A DNA stretch of 44,257 bases from Micromonospora thermarum (lineage in GTDB: Bacteria; Actinomycetota; Actinomycetes; Mycobacteriales; Micromonosporaceae), in contig NZ_JAATEO010000039.1 in NCBI RefSeq assembly GCF_012034245.1, forward strand, positions 1 through 44,257, given 5' to 3'. Position numbers and translations under genes: made by a program. The notes under the pieces were generated by a model, which worked only from the letters and a program-made list of their open reading frames with translations, did not search any database and had not been told where the DNA came from. Shown here in pieces: positions 12,256 to 20,155 of the stretch; the stretch's first letter is position 1, and each line of letters opens with the position of its first letter.

Positions 12256-14013
12256 GTGCTGGAAGAGCTGCGCATCACCGGACTGGGCGTCATCGAGGAC
12301 ACGACGCTGCCGCTGACCGGCGGCATGAACGTCATCACCGGCGAGACCGGCGCGGGCAAGACGATGGTGGTGACCGGTCTCGGGCTGCTCTTCGGCGGGC
12401 GGGCCGACGCCGGCCGGGTCCGGGCCGAACCGGGCCGCGCGGTGGTCGAGGGCCGGCTGCGGCTGTCCGGCAAGGTCGCCGACACGGTGCACGCCCGGAT
12501 CACCGACGCCGGCGGCGAGCCGGACGAGGACGGGTCGGTGCTGCTCAGCCGCACGGTCACGGTGGAGGGGCGCTCCCGCGCCCACCTGGGTGGCCGGAGC
12601 ATGCCGGTGTCGATGCTCGCCGAGGTGGGCGAGCAGGTGCTCGCCGTGCACGGCCAGTCCGACCAGCTCCGGCTGTTGCGCCCGGGCGAGCAGCGTGCCG
12701 CGCTCGACCGGTTCGCCGGCGCGGAGCACGAGAAGCTGCTCGACGCGCTGCGTGAGGTGTACGCACGGTGGCGGTCGGTGGTCGACGACCTGGCCGACCG
12801 GCGGCGCAACGCGCGCGAGCGCAACCAGGAGGCCGACCTGCTGCGCCTCGGGCTGGACGAGATCACCCGGGTCGACCCGCAGCCGGGGGAGGACGACGAG
12901 CTGAAGGCGGAGGCGCAGCGGCTGGAGCACGCCGAGGGGCTGCGCACGGCCGCGCAGCTCGCCCAGCAGTGCGTGGCCGGGGGCGTGGAGGCCGCCGACG
13001 ACACCCCGGACGCGACCACCCTGCTCGGCACCGCGCGGCGCACGCTGGAGGCGCAGACCGGCACCGACCCCGCGCTCGGGGAGCTGGCAGCGCGCCTGGA
13101 GGAGGCGGCGACCCTGGTCGCGGACGTCGCCGCCGAGCTGTCGGCGTACCTTGCCGGGCTGGACGCCGACCCGGCCCGGTTGCAGGCGGTCTACGAGCGG
13201 CGGGCGGCGCTGCGCGCGCTCACCCGCAAGTACGCCGACGACGTCGACGGGGTGATCGCCTGGGCGGAGCGGGCGCGGACGCGACTGTCCGACCTGGACA
13301 CCTCCGACGAGCTGCTCGACGAGCTGGACCGGGAGGCGTCCCGGCTGGCGGGCGAGGTCGCCGACCTGGCGGGCCGGGTGTCGGCGTCGCGGCAGGAGGC
13401 GGCGACGCGCTTCGCCGCGCAGGTCACCGAGGAGCTGGCCGGGCTGGCTATGCCGCACGCGCGCGTCGAGGTGGGGGTGCTGCCCCGCGCGGCCGGGCGG
13501 TCCGAGCCGAGCCTGCCGGTCAACGGGGTCGAGGTCGGCGTCGGGCCGGACGGCGGTGACGAGGTGGAGCTGCGGTTGCTGGCCCACCCGGGCGCGCCGT
13601 CGCTGCCGTTGCAGCGGGGCGCCTCCGGCGGTGAGCTGTCCCGGGTGATGCTCGCCATCGAGGTGGTCTTCGCCGGCTCGGGCGGGCCGCCGACGCTGGT
13701 CTTCGACGAGGTGGACGCCGGGGTGGGTGGCCGGGCGGCGGTCGAGATCGGCCGGCGGCTGGCCCGGCTGGCCCGCAGCCACCAGGTGCTGGTGGTCACC
13801 CACCTGCCGCAGGTCGCCGCGTTCGCCGACCGGCACCTGGTGGTGGCGAAGGACACCGGCGGCGCGGTCACCACCAGCGGGGTCCGCGTCGTGGAGGACA
13901 CGGAGCGTGCACGCGAGCTCGCTCGGATGCTCGCGGGTTTGCCCGATTCGGATCTGGGTATCGCGCACGCGGAGGAGCTGCTGGCCGTGGCGGCGCGGGA
14001 GCGGCGGGGGTAG
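12256..14013 (+). CDS. recN: DNA repair protein RecN
   Basis: 585 residues, normal for the family. An SMC-like ATPase for double-strand-break repair. The N-terminal Walker A is TGETGAGKTMVV, followed by VHGQSDQLRLL. The middle is a long charged coiled coil with a hinge. The C-terminal ABC signature is GASGGELSRVML and Walker B is PTLVFDEVDAGVGG, followed by the VVTHLPQVAAFAD H-loop region. Start GTG 12256 gives the usual VLEELRITGLGVIED N-terminus. An upstream in-frame extension is non-coding. It follows a damage-type promoter without an SD. Downstream is steA, as in mycobacteria. Confidence 0.95.
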   Translation: MLEELRITGLGVIEDTTLPLTGGMNVITGETGAGKTMVVTGLGLLFGGRADAGRVRAEPGRAVVEGRLRLSGKVADTVHARITDAGGEPDEDGSVLLSRTVTVEGRSRAHLGGRSMPVSMLAEVGEQVLAVHGQSDQLRLLRPGEQRAALDRFAGAEHEKLLDALREVYARWRSVVDDLADRRRNARERNQEADLLRLGLDEITRVDPQPGEDDELKAEAQRLEHAEGLRTAAQLAQQCVAGGVEAADDTPDATTLLGTARRTLEAQTGTDPALGELAARLEEAATLVADVAAELSAYLAGLDADPARLQAVYERRAALRALTRKYADDVDGVIAWAERARTRLSDLDTSDELLDELDREASRLAGEVADLAGRVSASRQEAATRFAAQVTEELAGLAMPHARVEVGVLPRAAGRSEPSLPVNGVEVGVGPDGGDEVELRLLAHPGAPSLPLQRGASGGELSRVMLAIEVVFAGSGGPPTLVFDEVDAGVGGRAAVEIGRRLARLARSHQVLVVTHLPQVAAFADRHLVVAKDTGGAVTTSGVRVVEDTERARELARMLAGLPDSDLGIAHAEELLAVAARERRG

Positions 14014-14054
14014 CGCGGAGCGGATTGTGACCACGGGCACACCAGCCCGCGCCG

Positions 14055-14125
14055 TAGTGTGCTTCCCTGGACAGGCGGCCCTGCTCAGGCATGTCGCGCC
14101 GGAGATGCCTGCCTCACATGCCAGG
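14055..14125 (+). promoter_or_regulatory. steA leader: -10 candidate and two mutually exclusive hairpins
   Basis: TAGTGT at 14055-14060 is a possible -10 box for steA. Downstream, CAGGCAT (14086-14092) can pair with ATGCCTG (14105-14111), or GGCATGT (14088-14094) can pair with ACATGCC (14116-14122). The two stems share GGCAT, so only one can form. The second stem abuts the presumed SD (CAGGA, 14122-14126) of steA. This could act as a small RNA switch or simply reflect repeat drift. Confidence 0.35.
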
Positions 14126-14134
14126 ATGGTCACG

Positions 14135-15313
14135 ATGCGTCTACCCACGTTGCGCCGGACCCGACCCGCGGAGCCGGGCCGGATCGTCGGCACCGCGCGC
14201 CTCGACCGCCGGACCAAACGCCTGGTCGGCCGGCTCCGGCCCGGCGACATCGCGGTCATCGACCACGTCGACCTGGACCGGGTGGCCGCCGACTCGCTCG
14301 TCGCGGTCGGTGTCGCCGCCGTGCTCAACGCGAAGCCGTCGGTGTCCGGCCGCTACCCCAACCTGGGGCCGGAGGTGTTGATCAGCGCCGGCATCCCGCT
14401 CCTGGACGACCTGGGGGAGTGCGTCTTCGAGCAGATCCGCGAGGGCGACACCGTCCGGATCGAGGGCAACACCGTCTACGTCGGCGAGGAGCCGGTGGCC
14501 CACGGCGCCCGCCAGGACGCGGAGACCGTGGCGAAGGCTATGGCCGACGCCCGCGAGGGGCTCTCGGTCCAGTTGGAGGCATTCGCCGCCAACACCATGG
14601 ACTACCTGAAGCAGGAGCGGGACCTGCTCCTCGACGGCGTCGGCGTGCCGGACATCCGCACCGAGATCCAGGGGCGGCACTGCCTCATCGTGGTCCGCGG
14701 CTACGACTACAAGGCCGACCTGGACGTGCTGCGCCCGTACATCCGGGAGTTCAAGCCGGTGCTCATCGGCGTGGACGGCGGGGCGGACGCCCTGGTCGAG
14801 GCCGGCTACACGCCGGACATGATCATCGGCGACATGGACTCGGTCACCGACGACGTGCTGCGCTGCGGCGCCGAGGTGATCGTGCACGCGTACCCGGACG
14901 GGCGGGCGCCGGGGCTGGCCCGGGTCAACGGCCTCGGTGTGCCGGCGGTCACGTTCCCGGCCGCCGCCACCAGCGAGGACCTGGCGATGCTGCTCGCCGA
15001 CGAGAAGGGCGCCTCGCTGCTGGTGGCCGTCGGCACGCACGCCACGCTCGTCGAGTTCCTGGACAAGGGTCGGGGCGGCATGGCGTCGACGTTCCTCACC
15101 CGTCTGAAGGTCGGCGGCAAGCTGGTCGACGCCAAGGGCGTGAGCCGGCTCTACCGGCAGAGCATCTCGGGGTCCTCCCTGCTGCTGCTGGTGCTCTCCG
15201 CGATCGCCGCGATGGCCTCGGCCGTGGCGGTCTCCACCGTCGGCAAGGCGTACCTGGGCGTGGTCTCCGAGTGGTGGAACAATTTTGTGTTCCAGCTGGA
15301 ACGGCTCTTCTGA
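14135..15313 (+). CDS. steA: SteA-like cytokinetic-ring protein
   Basis: 392 residues. The bulk is a thiamin-pyrophosphokinase-like fold with the conserved IGVDGGADALVEAGYTPDMI and GDMDSVTD motifs. A C-terminal transmembrane helix (SLLLLVLSAIAAMASAVAVS) anchors it near residues 350-370. In Corynebacterium, SteA with SteB localises to the division ring and affects cell separation through the RipA hydrolase. In M. tuberculosis the orthologue is Rv1697. ATG 14135 is chosen because CAGGA lies 9 nt upstream; ATG 14126 is an in-frame alternative. SteB follows 30 nt downstream, as in other actinobacteria. Confidence 0.88.
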   Translation: MRLPTLRRTRPAEPGRIVGTARLDRRTKRLVGRLRPGDIAVIDHVDLDRVAADSLVAVGVAAVLNAKPSVSGRYPNLGPEVLISAGIPLLDDLGECVFEQIREGDTVRIEGNTVYVGEEPVAHGARQDAETVAKAMADAREGLSVQLEAFAANTMDYLKQERDLLLDGVGVPDIRTEIQGRHCLIVVRGYDYKADLDVLRPYIREFKPVLIGVDGGADALVEAGYTPDMIIGDMDSVTDDVLRCGAEVIVHAYPDGRAPGLARVNGLGVPAVTFPAAATSEDLAMLLADEKGASLLVAVGTHATLVEFLDKGRGGMASTFLTRLKVGGKLVDAKGVSRLYRQSISGSSLLLLVLSAIAAMASAVAVSTVGKAYLGVVSEWWNNFVFQLERLF

Positions 15314-15343
15314 CGCCGCTCCACCGACCTAGAGGCTGCAGGT

Positions 15344-16285
15344 GTGATCAACTTCCGGTACCACGTGGTGTCCCTGACCGCGGTCTTCCTGGCGCTCGCG
15401 ATCGGCCTGGTGGTCGGCACCGCCGCGCTCAACGGGCCGGTTGCCGACTCCCTGAAGGAGAACGTCAACGCCCTGCGCAAGGACAACCAGCAGATGCGGC
15501 AGGCGGTCAACAACCTTGAGGAGGAGCTCGCCCGCGAGGAGGACTTCGCGGCCGAGATCGCCGGGGTGGTCCTGCCGGGCAAGCTGGCCGGCAAGCGGGT
15601 GCTGGTGCTCAGCCTGCCCACCGGGCGCGACCACACCGAGGGCGTGATCAAGATGCTCCAGCTCGGCGGGGCGGACGTGGTCGGCCGGGTCGACCTACAG
15701 GACAAGTTCATCAACCCGGACAACAACAACGACCTGCTGGAGCTGGCGGTCGCGGCGGCCCGCCCGACCAGCGCGGCGACGGCGAACCTGCCCCCCAACG
15801 GGCACGGTGTGGAGACCTCCAGCGCCCTGCTGGCCACCGTGCTGCTCGACCGGGCGCCCGGCGGGACGCCGGTCAGCGAGGCCGACCGGCGGGCCGTGCT
15901 GGCCGCGTACACGAACGCGAACTACCTCACCACCTCCGAGCGGGTCACCGCCTCCGCCGAGGCGGTCGTCGTGGTCAGCGGCCAGCCGTACGTCGACAAG
16001 GACTCCGCCAAGAAGGACGAGTCGGTCGTCAAGGTCGCCGAGCAGTTCGACCGGACCGGCGCGATCGTCGTCGCCGGCAACGGCTCGGCGGGGGGCAACC
16101 TCGTGGCGTTCGTCCGGGGCGACGCCGTGCTGGCCGAGTCGATCTCGACGGTCGACAACGCGAACACCGTCCAGGGCCAGCTGGTCACCGCGCTCACGCT
16201 GGTGCAGCAGCTCACCGAGAAGAAGGCCGGGCAGTACGGCGTCGGCGACAGCGCCACCTCCCTGCTGCCTAGACTGCCCCAGTGA
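15344..16285 (+). CDS. steB: SteB/MctB-type membrane protein (copper transporter family, Rv1698-like)
   Basis: 313 residues. The N-terminus is FRYHVVSLTAVFLALAIGLV, a single membrane helix, followed by a coiled coil (about 40-70, DSLKENVNALRKDNQQMRQA) and a mixed alpha/beta extracytoplasmic domain. Family members were annotated as the mycobacterial copper-efflux or outer-membrane protein MctB, and as SteB, the partner of SteA in Corynebacterium division. Pairing with steA supports the SteB role here; copper transport cannot be judged from sequence. The GTG start at 15344 follows AGAGG. No metal-binding motif is evident to me. Confidence 0.85.
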   Translation: MINFRYHVVSLTAVFLALAIGLVVGTAALNGPVADSLKENVNALRKDNQQMRQAVNNLEEELAREEDFAAEIAGVVLPGKLAGKRVLVLSLPTGRDHTEGVIKMLQLGGADVVGRVDLQDKFINPDNNNDLLELAVAAARPTSAATANLPPNGHGVETSSALLATVLLDRAPGGTPVSEADRRAVLAAYTNANYLTTSERVTASAEAVVVVSGQPYVDKDSAKKDESVVKVAEQFDRTGAIVVAGNGSAGGNLVAFVRGDAVLAESISTVDNANTVQGQLVTALTLVQQLTEKKAGQYGVGDSATSLLPRLPQ

Positions 16286-16340
16286 GCGACGCATCCACCC
16301 CGGTGTCCGGTCCGTCCATCCCGCGTCGAGAGGGGGCGGT

Positions 16341-16424
16341 GTGAGCGAGCGTGCCGAGCGAACCGTCAGGCACAGCAGGCGGGCGTCCCGCGCCGTCGCC
16401 GAGCGGAGCGGGGTGACGGCGTGA
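16341..16424 (+). CDS. Candidate 27-residue coupling mini-ORF, dispersed-element-like
   Basis: GTG 16341 follows a good SD (GAGAGGGGG, about 16329-16336) and the frame ends at TGA 16422-16424, overlapping the GTG of the next gene at 16421. The peptide begins VSERAERTVRHSRRASRAVA and is strongly basic. The DNA (GTGAGCGAGCGTGCCGAGCG, then AACCGTCAGGCACAGCAGG) resembles a sequence I remember as repeated between genes in Micromonospora and Salinispora genomes, always readable as a small ORF. If so, this is a mobile or REP-like element that has become a translational bridge. It could equally be non-coding. Confidence 0.4.
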   Translation: MSERAERTVRHSRRASRAVAERSGVTA

Positions 16425-17287
16425 GGCTGCTCGGTCGGATCCTCGTCGCCGGTGCCGGTGCGGCCGTCGCCCGGTACGCGCTGCGCGAGGTGCGCACCTC
16501 CCCGGCCGGCCCGGCGCTGGAGCGGACGAACTTCCGCGGCCGTACGGTGACCCTGGCCGCCGGCCCGGCGCTCGCCGCCGGTGCCGCCGCGGCCGGTGCG
16601 TTCGGCGCGTCCGGTGGCGCGGCGGGCGGGGCGGCCCTGGTCGCCGGGCTGGGCGCCGGCGCGGTCGGCCTCTACGACGACGTGGTCGGCGCGCGGCCCG
16701 AGCAGAAGGCCGCCAAGGGCTTCGCCGGGCACCTCGCCGCGCTGCGCGAGGGGCGGGTCACCGCCGGGCTGGTCAAGATCGTCGGCGTGGGGGCGGCCGG
16801 GCTCGGTGCCGCCGCGCTGCTCGCCGCCGACCCGACCGTCGCCCGGCACCGCCGGCGGCAGCGGCAGGGCGCGGTGGGACGCGGCGTCGACGTGCTGCTC
16901 GGCGCGGGCGTGATCGCCGGCACCGCCAACCTGCTCAACCTGCTCGACCTGCGGCCGGGCCGGGCACTGAAGTCCGGGCTGCTGGTCGGCACCCCGCTGC
17001 TGCGCGGGCCGCAGGGCGGGATCGCCGCCGGCGCGGTCGGCGCCGCCGCCGGCCTGCTCCCCGCCGACCTGGGCGAGGACGTGATGCTCGGCGACAGCGG
17101 CGCCAACGCGCTGGGTGCGCTGCTGGGCGTCACGCTCGCCGCCCGCACCGGCCCCGTCGGCCGGGCCGGGCTGCTCGCCGTCCTCGCCGGGCTCACCGCG
17201 GCCAGCGAGAAGGTCAGCTTCACCCAGGTCATCCAGCGTACCCCCGGGCTGCGCGAGCTGGACGCGCTGGGCCGTCGCGCCGACTGA
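16421..17287 (+). CDS. WecA/MraY-family polyprenyl-phosphate sugar-1-phosphate transferase-like membrane protein
   Basis: 288 residues, mostly hydrophobic. Family motifs are LYDDVVGARPEQKAAKGFAG (the aspartate pair and following lysines), ANLLNLLDLRPGRALK (the NLxDGxDG-like region, here LLDLRPGRA) and LGDSGANALG. These belong to the GT4/MraY/WecA superfamily that links a UDP-sugar phosphate to undecaprenyl or decaprenyl phosphate. It is shorter than WecA (about 350 residues) and has fewer N-terminal helices. It is followed by a MurJ-like flippase (1-nt gap), a glycosyltransferase and a phosphatase-like membrane protein, which supports a cell-envelope glycan role. The donor sugar is unknown. 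Confidence 0.72.
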   Translation: MRLLGRILVAGAGAAVARYALREVRTSPAGPALERTNFRGRTVTLAAGPALAAGAAAAGAFGASGGAAGGAALVAGLGAGAVGLYDDVVGARPEQKAAKGFAGHLAALREGRVTAGLVKIVGVGAAGLGAAALLAADPTVARHRRRQRQGAVGRGVDVLLGAGVIAGTANLLNLLDLRPGRALKSGLLVGTPLLRGPQGGIAAGAVGAAAGLLPADLGEDVMLGDSGANALGALLGVTLAARTGPVGRAGLLAVLAGLTAASEKVSFTQVIQRTPGLRELDALGRRAD

Positions 17288-17288
17288 C

Positions 17289-18992
17289 GTGACGACTCCG
17301 GCACCCCTCGCCGGCGCCGGCCGCGTCGCCGGGGCGGCCGCGCTGATCGCCGTCCTCACCGTGGTGAGCCGGCTCGCCGGCTTCGGCCGCACCGCCGTCT
17401 TCACCTTTACCCTCGCCCCCACGGACCTCGGCGGCACGTACGTGGTGGCCAACGCCGTCCCCAACGTGATCTTCGAGATCGTCGCCGGCGGTGCCCTGGC
17501 CAGCCTGGTCGTGCCGCTGCTGGCCGGGCCGGTGGCGGCGGGGGACCGGGCCACCGTGGCCCGCACCACGGGCGCGCTGCTCACCTGGACCCTCGCCCTG
17601 CTCGTGCCGCTCGCGCTGGTGGTGGCGCTGCTGGCCGGTCCGATCGTGGAACTGCAGGGCGCCGGCCTCAGCGTCGCCCAGCAGGCCAGCGGCGAGCGGA
17701 TGCTGCGGGTGTTCGCCCCGCAGCTGCCGCTGTACGGCGTCGGCATCGTCCTCACCGGGGTGCTCCAGGCGCACCGCCGGTTCGCGTGGCCGGTGATCGC
17801 GCCGCTGCTGTCCAGCGTCACCGTCATCGCGGTGTACCTGGGCTTCACCCTCGCCGAGGGGCGGCTGGCCGGTGTGGCGGACGTCAGCCGCGGCGGGGAA
17901 CTGCTCCTGTCGGCGGGCACCACCGCCGGGGTGGTGGTGCTGTCCCTGTCCCTGCTGATTCCGTTCCGCCGGCTCGGGGTCACGCCGCTGCCCGGGTTCC
18001 GGTTCCCCGCCGGGGCCCGCGCCCGGGTCGGCGGGCTCGCCGTGGCCGGCGCGGTGACCGTCACGGCGCAGCAGGTGGCGCTGGTGGTGAGCCTGAACCA
18101 GGTGGCCTACGGCGCGACCGCCGACGTCGGCGTCTTCAACCTCGCGCAGACCGTCTACCTGCTGCCGTGGGCCGTGCTGGCGGTGCCGCTCGCGGTGGCC
18201 GCGTACCCGAACCTGGCCGCCGCCCACGCCGCGGGGGACGAGGAGGCGTACCGGGCGACCCTGGCGCCGGCCGTGCGGGGCGTGCTGCTGTTCAGCCTCC
18301 TGGGTGCCGCCGCCCTGGTGGGCACGGCCGTCCCGGTGGGTCACTTCTTCTTCGACGGCCCCGCGGCCGGCACCGCCGCCGCCGCGATCGCCGGCTTCGC
18401 GCCCGGTCTGGTCGGGTACGCGCTCTTCGCCCTGCTGAGCCGCGCCCTCTACGCCCGCGGCGGGACGCGGGCGGCCACCCGCGCCATCGCGGCCGGGTTC
18501 CTCGTCGTGCCCGTCGCCGTGCTCCTGCTGGCCGCCGCGCTGCCGCTGCGCGACCGGGTGCCGGCGGTCACGCTGGGCAACTCGGTGGGGATGCTGGTGC
18601 TCGGCGTCCTGCTGGTCGTCGCGCTCCGGCGGGCGGCCGGTGCCGCCGCGCTCGCCGGGGCCGCCCGGGCCGCCGGCGCCGGACTGCTCGCGGCGGTGCT
18701 GGCCGCCCTCGCCGGATGGGCGGCGTCGCGGTGGCTCGCGGCGGCCGGCGACGGCACCCCGGGCGCACCGGCGGCACTCGTACAGGGCATGCTGTCCGGT
18801 GTCCTGGTCGGCGCCGTGTTCCTCGCGGTGGCCTGGACGCTCGACCGGCCGGACGTACGACCGCTGCTCGCTGGGGTGCTGCGGCGCCTCGGGCGAGCCC
18901 GCCGGGGGACGACCGACGCCCCGGACGGCGGCACGCGGGAGGACGGGGTCCCCCCGGAGCGGGGCGACGGGAAGGAGACGGTGTCCCGGTGA
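17289..18992 (+). CDS. MurJ/MviN-like lipid-linked oligosaccharide flippase
   Basis: 567 residues with about 13-14 membrane helices. The N-terminus is VVSRLAGFGRTAVFTFTLAP, like the conserved first-helix signature of MurJ, and the APQLPLYGVGIVLTGVLQAH helix pattern is typical of the MOP/MviN superfamily. The charged cytoplasmic tail is not conserved. GTG 17289 starts 1 nt after the upstream stop. Actinomycetes usually carry another essential MurJ elsewhere, so this may be a dedicated flippase for the glycan made by neighbouring genes. Whether it moves lipid II or another lipid-linked glycan cannot be told. Confidence 0.85.
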   Translation: MTTPAPLAGAGRVAGAAALIAVLTVVSRLAGFGRTAVFTFTLAPTDLGGTYVVANAVPNVIFEIVAGGALASLVVPLLAGPVAAGDRATVARTTGALLTWTLALLVPLALVVALLAGPIVELQGAGLSVAQQASGERMLRVFAPQLPLYGVGIVLTGVLQAHRRFAWPVIAPLLSSVTVIAVYLGFTLAEGRLAGVADVSRGGELLLSAGTTAGVVVLSLSLLIPFRRLGVTPLPGFRFPAGARARVGGLAVAGAVTVTAQQVALVVSLNQVAYGATADVGVFNLAQTVYLLPWAVLAVPLAVAAYPNLAAAHAAGDEEAYRATLAPAVRGVLLFSLLGAAALVGTAVPVGHFFFDGPAAGTAAAAIAGFAPGLVGYALFALLSRALYARGGTRAATRAIAAGFLVVPVAVLLLAAALPLRDRVPAVTLGNSVGMLVLGVLLVVALRRAAGAAALAGAARAAGAGLLAAVLAALAGWAASRWLAAAGDGTPGAPAALVQGMLSGVLVGAVFLAVAWTLDRPDVRPLLAGVLRRLGRARRGTTDAPDGGTREDGVPPERGDGKETVSR

Positions 18993-20155
18993 CGGAACCG
19001 ACCTCACGCGCCGGCTGGCACGGCACGGTCGCCCTGCTGCTCGCCTCCAGCACCGGTGGCGTCGGGCAGCACGTCCGTTCGCTGGCCGCCGGCCTCACCG
19101 CCGCCGGCGCCTCCGTGCTGGTCTGCGGCCCCGCCGCGACCGAGGAGCAGTTCGGCTTCACCGGGGTCGGCGCCCGCTTCCAGGCGGTGGAGATCCCGGC
19201 CAGCCCCACGCCCGCGGACGCGCGCGCGGTGGCCGCGCTGCGCCGGGCCCTCGCCACCGAGCCGGTCGACGTGCTGCACGCCCACGGGCTGCGCGCCGGG
19301 CTGGTGGCCGTCCTCGCCCGACCCGCGGTTCCGCTGGTGGTCACCTGGCACAACGCCGTGCTCGCCGGCGGGCTGCGCGGCAGCGTGTCGCGACTGGTCG
19401 AGCGGATCGTCGCCCGGGGCGCCCGGGTCAGCCTCGGCGCCTCCGCCGACCTGGTCGAGCGCGCCACCGGGCTGGGCGCGCCGGACGCCCGGCTCGCGCC
19501 GGTGGCCGCGCCGACGCTGCCCCCGCCGCGGCGGCGCCGCGAGGCGGTCCGCGCCGAGTTCGGCGTCGGCCGTGACCAGCCGCTGATCGTCTCGGTCGGT
19601 CGACTGCACCCGCAGAAGCGGTACGACGTGCTGGTGGACGCCGCGGCGCGGTGGCGTACGCGGACGCCGGCGCCGGTCGTGGTGATCGCCGGCAGCGGCC
19701 CCGCCTACCTGCCGCTGGCCGCCCGGATCTCCGCCGCCCGGGCGCCGGTCACCCTGCTCGGGCACCGCACCGACGTGGCCGACCTGCTCGCCGGGGCCGA
19801 CCTCGCCCTGGTGACCAGCGACTGGGAGGCCCGGCAGCTGTTCGCGCAGGAGGCGATGCGGGCCGGCGTACCGCTGGTGGCGACCGCGGTCGGCGGCCTG
19901 CCGGCGCTGGTCGGCGACGCCGCCGTGCTGGTGCCGCCGGGCGACGTCGACGCGGTCGACGACGCCGTGCGCGGCCTGCTGGACGACCCTCCCCGCCGGG
20001 CCGAGCTGGGCCGTCGGGGTGCCGCCCGCACGGCGACCTGGCCCACCGAGGCGGACACCCTCGCCCAGCTCACCGCGCTCTACGCCGAGCTGACCTTGGA
20101 CGCGGCCGGCCCGACGGCCCCCGACACCGGCACCCGGTCGACGGGACGCCGGTGA
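18989..20155 (+). CDS. GT4-family glycosyltransferase
   Basis: 388 residues. A GT-B fold glycosyltransferase. The N-terminal half has SSTGGVGQHVRSLAAGL, then the HAHGLRAG motif. The C-terminal half has SVGRLHPQKRYDVLVDA and the nucleotide-sugar-binding region SDWEARQLFAQEAMRAGVPL, which contains the EX7E pattern, then ATAVGGLP. No signal peptide or helix, so it is cytosolic. GTG 18989 overlaps the MurJ stop by 4 bases. It is probably translationally coupled within the four-gene module. Acceptor and donor are unknown. Confidence 0.88.
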   Translation: MTEPTSRAGWHGTVALLLASSTGGVGQHVRSLAAGLTAAGASVLVCGPAATEEQFGFTGVGARFQAVEIPASPTPADARAVAALRRALATEPVDVLHAHGLRAGLVAVLARPAVPLVVTWHNAVLAGGLRGSVSRLVERIVARGARVSLGASADLVERATGLGAPDARLAPVAAPTLPPPRRRREAVRAEFGVGRDQPLIVSVGRLHPQKRYDVLVDAAARWRTRTPAPVVVIAGSGPAYLPLAARISAARAPVTLLGHRTDVADLLAGADLALVTSDWEARQLFAQEAMRAGVPLVATAVGGLPALVGDAAVLVPPGDVDAVDDAVRGLLDDPPRRAELGRRGAARTATWPTEADTLAQLTALYAELTLDAAGPTAPDTGTRSTGRR

